In this document: piece after piece, positions 1-5,028 of the stretch
Layout: the number at the start of each line of letters is the position of its first letter
Position numbering within the stretch: the first letter of the stretch is position 1
Assembly: GCA_030428745.1 (NCBI GenBank)
Contig: JAUIEG010000240.1
Coordinates: 1-5,028 of the forward strand
Direction: 5' to 3'
Length of the DNA: 5,028 nt
From: Alphaproteobacteria bacterium
Lineage (GTDB): Bacteria > Pseudomonadota > Alphaproteobacteria > Caulobacterales > Parvularculaceae
The notes under the pieces: model-generated
What the model was told of the DNA's origin: nothing
The model's database searches: none
Seen by the model: only the letters and a program-made list of their open reading frames with translations
Translations under genes and position numbers: made by a program

Positions 1-844
1 GGCTCCGCTGACGAACCTCATTGCACCGACCCATGGCTGGGAAGCCGCTTTCATCATGGCGGGTCTGGTCACCTTGATGATGGCGATCGTCCTCCTGCCG
101 ACATTGCCTGAATCGGCGCGCTTTCTGGCGAGCAGGAATGCACCCTTTGAACGGATCGCGCCTATATTGAAACGAGTTGACCCTCATTTTGATCCTTCGC
201 AATATGATGGCTGCACGCTGACGGATGAAAAACCAGCGGAGAAAAATTTCAATCCGGCGGATCTGTTTCGCGGACGGCTCCTCTTCATTACGCCGTTCAT
301 TTGGGGCAGCTATTTTTTCAGCTCTATCGCCGCCTATCTCGGCGCCCTTTGGGGGCCGATCTTTTTCGAAGAACTAGGCATGGCGCGCACGAACGCCGCG
401 CTGCTCGGCGCCGCGGCGGGGCTCACCGGCGCGGTGCTCAGCGTCATTCTTCTGCGCTTTACGGAGGTCCGCGGACCCCGCTGGGTCGCGCTGTTCCCAC
501 TTATGGCGACGCCTTTTTTCTTTCTGGTCGGACTTGGCGTGTTGTCGCCGGCGCTTTTGGCTCCTGTGATCTTCACCGGCATGATCCTTAAATTCGGAGG
601 CCATGGCTCGGTCGTGTCGATCGTCAGCCTTTATTATCCATCGGCTATCCGGTCCAACGCCGGCGGATGGGCGAATGCGTTCGCCAAAGTGGGCGGCGTT
701 CTCGGTCCAATGATCGGCGCGTTCTTTGTTGCAAACGCTGACGATGTGCTGGGCGCATATTTCGTATTGGCGGCGTGCACATTCCTTGTGGCGCTATGCG
801 TCTTCGGTCTCTCCAAAGTCGTCGCCCGACCCGTGAAAATCTAG
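1..844 (+). CDS. MFS transporter, aromatic acid:H+ symporter (AAHS)-like, 3' part
   Basis: The gene is cut by the left edge; the frame is open from base 2, giving 280 residues before TAG at 842-844. Family members are about 440-450 residues, so roughly the first 160 are missing. Visible are TM6 (window residues about 14-34), the central cytoplasmic loop starting with LPESARFL (35-42), and six C-terminal membrane segments near 93-118, 130-152, 161-181, 184-210, 219-243 and 251-271. The PES-RFL loop start and the segment YYPSAIRSNAGGWANAFAKV (211-230), with its Arg and Gly-rich helix, resemble PcaK/BenK-type transporters. The ATG at 56 is an internal Met inside TM6, not a start. Family knowledge predicts proton-coupled uptake of an aromatic acid or related compound across the inner membrane. 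The substrate is not readable from the sequence; the adjacent stilbene dioxygenase suggests a lignin- or plant-derived aromatic. A sugar-type or general MFS carrier is the alternative. Confidence 0.85.
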   Translation, partial: APLTNLIAPTHGWEAAFIMAGLVTLMMAIVLLPTLPESARFLASRNAPFERIAPILKRVDPHFDPSQYDGCTLTDEKPAEKNFNPADLFRGRLLFITPFIWGSYFFSSIAAYLGALWGPIFFEELGMARTNAALLGAAAGLTGAVLSVILLRFTEVRGPRWVALFPLMATPFFFLVGLGVLSPALLAPVIFTGMILKFGGHGSVVSIVSLYYPSAIRSNAGGWANAFAKVGGVLGPMIGAFFVANADDVLGAYFVLAACTFLVALCVFGLSKVVARPVKI

Positions 845-850
845 AACTTC

Positions 851-860
851 AGGAAAGGAA
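851..860 (+). promoter_or_regulatory. Ribosome binding site of the dioxygenase gene
   Basis: The purine-rich tract AGGAAAGGAA lies six bases upstream of the ATG at 866 and contains AAGGA, a good match to the anti-Shine-Dalgarno sequence. It falls wholly in the 21-base gap after the transporter stop codon. It supports both the chosen start and translation from a shared message. Confidence 0.7.
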
Positions 861-865
861 AGCAG

Positions 866-2335
866 ATGGCGCATTTTCCAAACAACCCCGGCTTCACAGG
901 CGCGATGCGGCCTTCACGGCTACAGGGCGATATTCTCGATCTGGAACTGGAAGGAGAGGTGCCTTCGGAGATCAACGGCGCCTTTCACCGCGTGCATCCC
1001 GACACGCAGTTCACACCGCGCTTCGAAGACGATCAGTTCTTCAATGGCGACGGCATGGTCAGCATGTTCCGCGTGCATAACGGTAAGGTCGATTTCAAGC
1101 AGCGCTATGCCCAGACCGATAAATGGAAGCTGGAGAACGCCGCCGGAAAGTCGTTGTTCGGCGCCTATCGCAATCATCTGACCGACGATCCGTCAGTCGC
1201 AGGTCAGATCCGCGGCACGGCGAACACCAATGTTATGGTCCATGCGGGCAAACTCTTCGCCATGAAGGAAGACAGCCCGGCGCTGTTGATGGACCCGAAT
1301 ACGCTCGAAACATTCGGCTACACCGATTTCGACGGCAAGCTGGAAAGCAAGACATTCTGCGCGCATCCGAAGATCGATCCGGCGACAGGCAATATGTGTG
1401 CGTTCTCCTACATGTCGAAAGGCCAGCTGACCCTCGATATGTCCTATATGGAGATCGATTCGGACGGGAAGCTGCTGTTCGAGATTCCGTTCAAGAATAA
1501 ATATCTCTGCATGATGCACGATTTCGGCGTCACCGAGGATTACGCCGTTTTCAACGTGATGCCATGCATCACCAATATGGAGCGGCTCGAGCGCAACATG
1601 CCGTATTTCGGCTTCGATCATTCCATGTCGGTCTGGCTGGGCGTCTTGCCGCGCAAAGCTGGCGCGACGGAAGCCGATATGCGCTGGTTCCGGGCGCCCG
1701 GCAATTGCTTCACCGGGCACGCCATGAACGCATTTAACAATGGAACGAAGATACATTACGATCTGGCGATCGCCGCCAAGAACAGTTTCCCGTTCTTTCC
1801 GGACGTCACCGGCGCTCCTTTCGATCCTGTGGGCGGCATGAGCTATCTGACGCGCTGGACCGTTGATCTTTCTTCGAACGACGATGGCTTTGAGAGCGTC
1901 GAAAAGCTGACAGAGCAGGCCGATGAATTCCCACGCATCGACGACCGTTACGCCACCCGCGCATACCGCCATGGCTGGATGCTCGTCTTCGACGTCACGA
2001 AACCCTATGACGGACCGGGCGGCGCCTTCATGGCGATCACGAACAGCCTTTGCCATAAGGATCACTCAACCGGCGAGGAGAAAACATGGTGGGCTGGGTC
2101 GCAATGCGCACTTCAAGAGCCGTGCTTTATTCCAAAGTCTCCGGACGCGCCTGAAGGCGATGGTTATATCGTCGCGCTGATCGACAATCATGTGACGAAC
2201 TATTCCGACCTGGCCTTCTTTGACGCTCAGCGCGTTGATGAAGGGCCCATCGCCCGGGCCAAGCTTCCCTTGCGCATCCGGCAGGGACTGCACGGAAACT
2301 GGTCAAACACCCTCCAGCTCGGACATGTGGCATAA
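866..2335 (+). CDS. Lignostilbene-alpha,beta-dioxygenase-type carotenoid cleavage oxygenase
   Basis: This complete 489-residue cytoplasmic protein belongs to the carotenoid cleavage oxygenase (RPE65/lignostilbene dioxygenase) family, a seven-bladed beta-propeller with one Fe(II) held by four histidines. All four are present: His167 (CAHPKIDPATG), His218 (MMHDFGVTEDYAV), His285 (CFTGHAMNAF) and His476 (GLHGNW). Second-shell glutamates fit Glu135 (MKED), Glu354 (DEFPRID) and Glu418 (LQEP). From memory of the NOV1 and LsdA structures, Phe59, Tyr101 and Lys134 hold the 4'-hydroxyl of the stilbene substrate; this protein has Phe59, Tyr101 and Lys134 at the same numbers. The expected reaction is O2-dependent splitting of the central C=C of a 4-hydroxystilbene (resveratrol- or lignostilbene-like) into two aromatic aldehydes. 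Length and C-terminus match the family. The ATG start is backed by a good ribosome binding site, and the gap of 21 bases suggests an operon with the upstream transporter. A carotenoid or apocarotenoid substrate is less likely given the Tyr/Lys pair. Confidence 0.93.
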   Translation: MAHFPNNPGFTGAMRPSRLQGDILDLELEGEVPSEINGAFHRVHPDTQFTPRFEDDQFFNGDGMVSMFRVHNGKVDFKQRYAQTDKWKLENAAGKSLFGAYRNHLTDDPSVAGQIRGTANTNVMVHAGKLFAMKEDSPALLMDPNTLETFGYTDFDGKLESKTFCAHPKIDPATGNMCAFSYMSKGQLTLDMSYMEIDSDGKLLFEIPFKNKYLCMMHDFGVTEDYAVFNVMPCITNMERLERNMPYFGFDHSMSVWLGVLPRKAGATEADMRWFRAPGNCFTGHAMNAFNNGTKIHYDLAIAAKNSFPFFPDVTGAPFDPVGGMSYLTRWTVDLSSNDDGFESVEKLTEQADEFPRIDDRYATRAYRHGWMLVFDVTKPYDGPGGAFMAITNSLCHKDHSTGEEKTWWAGSQCALQEPCFIPKSPDAPEGDGYIVALIDNHVTNYSDLAFFDAQRVDEGPIARAKLPLRIRQGLHGNWSNTLQLGHVA

Positions 2336-2400
2336 GGCGCGCCGGACATTTATTGGTTCCGCGTTATTGTGCGTGTGGAAAACCTGAACGCGGCAACCGG

Positions 2401-2417
2401 CGCCTTCTCAGAAGGCG
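2401..2417 (+). repeat. Hairpin downstream of the dioxygenase gene
   Basis: CGCCTTC (2401-2407) and GAAGGCG (2411-2417) form a perfect 7-bp stem with a TCA loop, 65 bases after the dioxygenase stop codon. No T-run follows on either strand, so it is not a classical intrinsic terminator. It could be an mRNA 3' stabilising structure or part of a Rho-dependent end. Confidence 0.5.
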
Positions 2418-2459
2418 ATGATGCAAAACCAACACATCCGGCGAAGGCTTCAGCCTGAC

Positions 2460-2490
2460 GAGGCCGCGCAAAAGGGATCGCGCTGGCCTT
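2460..2490 (+). repeat. Bulged inverted repeat between converging transcripts
   Basis: GAGGCCGCGC (2460-2469) pairs with GCGC (2480-2483) and then GGCCTT (2485-2490), leaving T2484 as a single bulge and a 10-base loop. Nine Watson-Crick pairs plus one G-T pair are possible. It sits just beyond the 3' end of the tRNA on the opposite strand and after the oxygenase operon on this one. There is no following T-run on the + strand. A role in ending or protecting one of the two converging transcripts is inference. Confidence 0.45.
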
Positions 2491-2495
2491 CGTCT

Positions 2496-2506
2496 AAAAA
2501 GGAAAA
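2496..2506 (-). terminator. T-tract after the tRNA gene
   Basis: Read on the - strand, the sequence immediately after the tRNA CCA end contains four T residues (2506-2503) and then five (2500-2496), separated by two C residues. Such T-tracts commonly end tRNA transcripts or mark the trailer. No separate hairpin precedes it apart from the tRNA itself. Confidence 0.4.
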
Positions 2507-2507
2507 T

Positions 2508-2584
2508 TGGCGTCCCCGACAGGATTCGAACCTGTGGCCCCCAGATTAGGAATCTGGTGCTCTATCCTGCTGAGCTACGGGGAC
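2508..2584 (-). tRNA. trnR: tRNA-Arg (anticodon CCU)
   Basis: The 77-base gene folds into a full cloverleaf. The acceptor stem is GTCCCCG with CGGGGAC (7 bp), followed by T8-A9. The D arm is GCTC/GAGC with a GG-containing loop. The anticodon stem is CCAGA/TCTGG around the loop TTCCTAA, giving anticodon CCT with T before it and A after it. The variable loop has five bases. The T arm is ACAGG-TTCGAAT-CCTGT, with G as discriminator base and an encoded CCA at 2510-2508. It decodes the arginine codon AGG. The gene stands alone here and opposes the neighbouring protein genes. Genes of this isoacceptor are frequent integration sites for genomic islands, whose inserts lie beyond the 3' end; here that side holds the transporter and dioxygenase genes. 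Confidence 0.97.
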
Positions 2585-2597
2585 GCGAGCGGCCCGC

Positions 2598-2626
2598 TTT
2601 CTAGCCCATATCGCGCTGCACCAAAA
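2598..2626 (-). promoter_or_regulatory. Candidate promoter of tRNA-Arg
   Basis: On the - strand TTTTGG (2626-2621) and TAGAAA (2603-2598) are separated by 17 bases. They would start transcription a few bases before the mature tRNA 5' end at 2584. Both boxes match the consensus only weakly; the position is the main support. A GC-rich stretch follows the -10 box, as is often seen in stable RNA promoters. Confidence 0.3.
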
Positions 2627-2651
2627 CCGCCAGGGACGTCTGCCGTCTAAA

Positions 2652-2661
2652 TTTCCGGAAA
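2652..2661. repeat. 10-bp perfect palindrome
   Basis: TTTCCGGAAA is a perfect palindrome between the divergent tRNA and alpha-2-macroglobulin genes. An overlapping inverted repeat, GGAAAA (2657-2662) with TTTTCC (2676-2681), spans 13 bases. These could form an operator for a dimeric regulator, but no regulator is encoded in the window and short palindromes arise by chance. Confidence 0.3.
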
Positions 2662-2675
2662 AGGCCTTGGAATCG

Positions 2676-2715
2676 TTTTCCTTTAGTTGATTAACCGCCA
2701 TAATTGACGGGCGGT
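2676..2715 (+). promoter_or_regulatory. Weak candidate promoter with overlapping inverted repeat
   Basis: CATAAT at 2699-2704 is a fair -10 element, 70 bases before the alpha-2-macroglobulin start, with TTTTCC (2676-2681) 17 bases upstream as a poor -35 element. The inverted repeat ACCGCC (2694-2699) and GGCGGT (2710-2715), with a 10-base spacer, brackets the -10 element and could act as an operator. Both calls are inference from position and short matches. Confidence 0.25.
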
Positions 2716-2723
2716 ATCCGCAG

Positions 2724-2740
2724 GGGCCGGCCGGCGGCCC
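2724..2740 (+). repeat. GC-rich hairpin in the leader of the alpha-2-macroglobulin gene
   Basis: GGGCCG (2724-2729) and CGGCCC (2735-2740) form a 6-bp all-GC stem with a five-base loop, 33 bases before the start codon. It includes the 8-base palindrome GGCCGGCC (2725-2732). No T-run follows. If transcribed it would be a stable 5' leader structure. Confidence 0.35.
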
Positions 2741-2763
2741 AATTGGCGGCAACGGGGTTAGGC

Positions 2764-2768
2764 GGGAG
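2764..2768 (+). promoter_or_regulatory. Ribosome binding site of the alpha-2-macroglobulin gene
   Basis: GGGAG lies five bases upstream of the ATG at 2774 and fits a Shine-Dalgarno element. It decides the start, because this ATG is the first codon that gives a proper positively charged N-terminus and a hydrophobic segment. Confidence 0.65.
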
Positions 2769-2773
2769 ACAAT

Positions 2774-5028
2774 ATGATAGCGCGCAGACAATATGTAATC
2801 GCGGCGGCTGGCGTACTGGCGGCATTTGCCTTGGGACTTCTGTTGGGGCGGACGATCGCGCCTGATTCCGGCTCGCGGGGCGCGCCCAACAGCCAGCCCG
2901 TAGTTTCGGCTGAAACCAGGGGCCAGGCCCAGCGGCGTCCGTTTCAGGAGCGCCGGCCGGAAAACGCCGAACGGCCCGAAGACGAAGAAGTGAAGACCTT
3001 CGCCTATCGCCGCCTCCGCCTCGACACCGGGACGGCGACGCCCAAGGCCTGCCTTCAGTTCAATCGTGAGTTGAATGACGGCGGCGACGTCAATTATGGC
3101 GATTTTGTCCGCGTCAGTCCCGCCGACGGGTCGGCCATCGAGGTCGATGGAACGTCGCTTTGCCTCACCGGCCTTGAATTCGACAAGGATTATCGGGTGC
3201 GCCTGCGCGCCGGGCTTCCTTCAGCCAAGGGCGAACGCCTTGAACGCATGGAGGAAGTGACCGTCGCGTTCGGCGACAAGCCTTCTTATGCGGGCTTCGC
3301 AGGGGACGGCGTGATTTTGCCCCGCCTTGAAGCGGACGGCATCGGTATCGAGACCGTCAATGTGGAGAAGGTGGAGATCACCGTCTACCGCGTTTCCGAC
3401 CGGTCACTGGCGAGGAAAAACATCGTTTCGGGCGAGGCGAGCGCTGAAAACCAATATTCCTATGTCTGGGATCAGGAGGACGGGCAGGATGTCGGTGTTG
3501 AAGTCTGGAAAGGCGAAATCGCGACTACCGGCGAGCGCAACGAAACCACGACGACCGTTTTCGCGCTCGGCGCGGCGCTGGGGGAGTTAAAACCCGGCGC
3601 TTATTTCCTGCGGCTTAAAGATGTTTCGCCCGGCGCCGATGATCGTCGCGCCGCCTCGGCCTGGCGCTGGATTGTCTTTACCGATATGGCGCTCACCACT
3701 TATTCCGGCGCTGACGGTATCGATGTGTTCGTGCGCTCCATTTCCACTGCGCGCGCTATGGCCGGCGTTGAGTTGTCGCTCATCGCCGCCAATAACGACA
3801 TCCTTGCAACCGCGATCACCAATGGCGACGGCCGCGCGCGTTTCGATGAAGCGTCGGTCAATGGCGATTATCCCTTAACGCCGCGCATGCTCATGGCTTA
3901 CGGGCCGCAGGACGATTACGCCGCGCTCGATCTCAACCGTGCGCCGCTTGATCTGTCGGATCGGGACGTGGGCGGCCGCAGTGCGCCGTCAAAGGTTGAC
4001 GCCTTTGTCTATCTCGACCGCGGCATCTATCGCCCGGGCGAGACAGTGCATGTCTCTGGTCTTTTGCGTGATGACGCGGGCAAAGCGATTGAGGGCCGTC
4101 CTCTTACTGTCACTATTCGCCGCCCCAACGGCACCGAAGCGGACAAACGCCGCATTGATGAGCTGACCATTGGCGGCTTCACCTTCGATTATGGTGTGCC
4201 GGCCTCGGCGCCGCGCGGCATGTGGAACATTCAGGTCGAGGCGGACGGCGTCGATGGCTTTGTGGGTTCAGAACAGTTCTCTGTTGAGGACTTCGTGCCG
4301 CAGCGCCTTGAGGTGAAACTTGAAGGCGATGAGAAAACGCCGATCCGCCCGGGCGAGGCGCGCGAGCTTTCCGTGGAAAGCCGGTTCCTTTACGGCGCGC
4401 CGGCGAGCGGCCTTGCGGTGGAAGCTGAAGCGCGTCTCAGGCTCGATCCCAATCCGTTCCCTGATTTCGGCGACTACCGTTTCGGTCCGGTCAATGGCCG
4501 TTTTGACGAACGTTTCCTGACCTTGCCAAACACAACCACCGACGCCGAAGGCAAAGCGAGCGTCGCGGTCAATGTCGACTCCGCGCCGAAAGGCTATGGC
4601 GCGCCCATGCGCGCAGATGTGGTTGTCGGCGTTGTCGAGCCCGGCGGGCGGGTCGTTCGCGAATCTGCACGCATTCCGGTTCGTCCGGACGACGCCTATG
4701 TGGGATTGAAACTCGCCAATGACGCCTCGAGCTTCGGGCAGGGTGAGGAAGTCGGCGTCAACGCCGTCCTGATGGACTGGCAAGGCCAGCCTGTGGACGG
4801 CGAACTTGAATGGAGACTGGTTGAAGAGGATTACTGGTTCGACTGGTACCGCGAAAATGGCCAGTGGCGCTGGCGCCGGTCTTTCCGCGATATTTTGATC
4901 GCCGAAGGCCGCGGCAAGACGGGGCCGGAACAGATTGCGACTCTCGTTAATCAGCGGGTCGACCCGGGCACTTACCGTCTGACCGTTTCACAGGCAGGCG
5001 GCAAAGCGAAAAGCGACATCCGCTTCTA
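2774..5028 (+). CDS. Bacterial alpha-2-macroglobulin family protein, 5' part
   Basis: The frame is open from ATG 2774 to the right edge: 751 complete codons with no stop, so the gene is cut. Family members have about 1,600-1,900 residues. The start MIARRQY and hydrophobic residues 8-25 form a signal peptide or membrane anchor; no lipobox Cys is present. A Pro/Arg/Glu/Gln-rich linker spans about 31-72. Then follow an N-terminal macroglobulin-like region (about 73-300), a bMG3-like domain (about 301-365) with the typical ATAITNGDGRARF, an MG2 domain starting near 409 with YLDRGIYRPGETVHVSGLLR (413-432), the conserved FSVEDFVPQRLEV (502-514), and from about 641 a bait-region-type domain with a Trp/Tyr-rich stretch (680-700). 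Such proteins (E. coli YfhM-like) are periplasmic protease traps thought to work with PbpC during envelope repair. The thioester Cys-Glu-Gln site would lie beyond the window, so trapping chemistry cannot be judged. Only two cysteines are seen, Cys93 and Cys130. The gene is divergent from the tRNA and has its own leader. Confidence 0.92.
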   Translation, partial: MIARRQYVIAAAGVLAAFALGLLLGRTIAPDSGSRGAPNSQPVVSAETRGQAQRRPFQERRPENAERPEDEEVKTFAYRRLRLDTGTATPKACLQFNRELNDGGDVNYGDFVRVSPADGSAIEVDGTSLCLTGLEFDKDYRVRLRAGLPSAKGERLERMEEVTVAFGDKPSYAGFAGDGVILPRLEADGIGIETVNVEKVEITVYRVSDRSLARKNIVSGEASAENQYSYVWDQEDGQDVGVEVWKGEIATTGERNETTTTVFALGAALGELKPGAYFLRLKDVSPGADDRRAASAWRWIVFTDMALTTYSGADGIDVFVRSISTARAMAGVELSLIAANNDILATAITNGDGRARFDEASVNGDYPLTPRMLMAYGPQDDYAALDLNRAPLDLSDRDVGGRSAPSKVDAFVYLDRGIYRPGETVHVSGLLRDDAGKAIEGRPLTVTIRRPNGTEADKRRIDELTIGGFTFDYGVPASAPRGMWNIQVEADGVDGFVGSEQFSVEDFVPQRLEVKLEGDEKTPIRPGEARELSVESRFLYGAPASGLAVEAEARLRLDPNPFPDFGDYRFGPVNGRFDERFLTLPNTTTDAEGKASVAVNVDSAPKGYGAPMRADVVVGVVEPGGRVVRESARIPVRPDDAYVGLKLANDASSFGQGEEVGVNAVLMDWQGQPVDGELEWRLVEEDYWFDWYRENGQWRWRRSFRDILIAEGRGKTGPEQIATLVNQRVDPGTYRLTVSQAGGKAKSDIRF

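Larger units (their letters stand above)
2336..2507. other. Non-coding gap between dioxygenase and tRNA genes
   Basis: No gene with a credible start and ribosome binding site is visible. The stretch holds two inverted repeats (2401-2417 and 2460-2490) and a T-tract of the opposing tRNA transcript. One frame, in phase with the dioxygenase, stays open for 40 codons after its TAA until TGA at 2456-2458, but I recognise nothing in it. A 20-codon ATG frame beginning at 2325 inside the dioxygenase end is not supported by anything else. Confidence 0.6.

Noticed and set aside
1193..2065. Long 290-codon open frame on the - strand opposite the dioxygenase gene
   Set aside because: The + strand frame encodes a full, motif-complete enzyme. 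The antisense frame gives a His/Arg-rich sequence with no recognisable domain and no ribosome binding site, typical of shadow frames in GC-rich genes.
2336..2343. GGCGCGCC palindrome right after the dioxygenase stop
   Set aside because: An 8-base GC palindrome is expected by chance in this composition; there is no sign of it being a regulatory site or assembly junction.
2669..2696. GGAAT motif as an extracytoplasmic sigma factor (EcfG-type) promoter
   Set aside because: The -35-like GGAAT lacks the usual final C, and no CGTT-like -10 element is found at the required distance.
2546..2791. 81-codon - strand frame covering part of the tRNA and the intergenic region
   Set aside because: It runs through the tRNA-Arg gene, its likely promoter and the start of the next gene; the translation is an artefact of translating a tRNA.
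3075..4166. Several + strand frames of 61-87 codons inside the alpha-2-macroglobulin region
   Set aside because: They are in other phases of the continuous frame beginning at 2774, are Arg/Ser-rich, and would need overlapping genes without any ribosome binding sites.
4268..4783. 171-codon open frame on the - strand opposite the alpha-2-macroglobulin gene
   Set aside because: It lies wholly inside the uninterrupted + strand macroglobulin frame and shows no family features of its own.
1..5028. CRISPR arrays, insertion sequences, long direct repeats
   Set aside because: No regularly spaced repeats, transposase-like frame or terminal inverted repeats were seen on reading both strands.

Overview
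This window looks like an ordinary chromosomal stretch of a moderately GC-rich Gram-negative bacterium, most likely an alphaproteobacterium. That assignment is inference, from the base composition, from an aromatic-acid-type transporter next to a stilbene-cleaving dioxygenase, and from a periplasmic alpha-2-macroglobulin gene. Protein-coding genes all lie on the + strand; one tRNA gene lies on the - strand.

Left part (1-2335): the 3' portion of a major facilitator transporter of the aromatic acid:H+ symporter type is followed after 21 bases by a complete non-heme iron oxygenase of the carotenoid cleavage family. The oxygenase has all four iron-binding histidines and the Phe59/Tyr101/Lys134 set that marks lignostilbene dioxygenases of the NOV1/LsdA type. 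The tight spacing suggests one operon: the transporter would import an aromatic compound and the oxygenase would split the central double bond of a hydroxylated stilbene into two aromatic aldehydes.

Middle part (2336-2773): about 440 bases without an identified protein gene. It holds two hairpins downstream of the oxygenase, a T-tract and a complete tRNA-Arg(CCU) gene on the - strand with an encoded CCA end, and then a palindrome-rich stretch with a weak candidate promoter and a ribosome binding site for the next gene.

Right part (2774-5028): the first 751 codons of a bacterial alpha-2-macroglobulin gene that runs off the window. It is open without interruption. The N-terminus looks like a membrane anchor or signal peptide without a lipobox, followed by macroglobulin-type domains including a clear MG2 domain. 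The thioester region and any downstream pbpC gene lie outside the window.

I see no clearly new system here. The points most worth a second look are the stilbene-cleavage and transport pair placed on the 3' side of a tRNA gene, the lack of a lipobox and the single cysteine pair in the alpha-2-macroglobulin, and the structured non-coding stretches flanking the tRNA.
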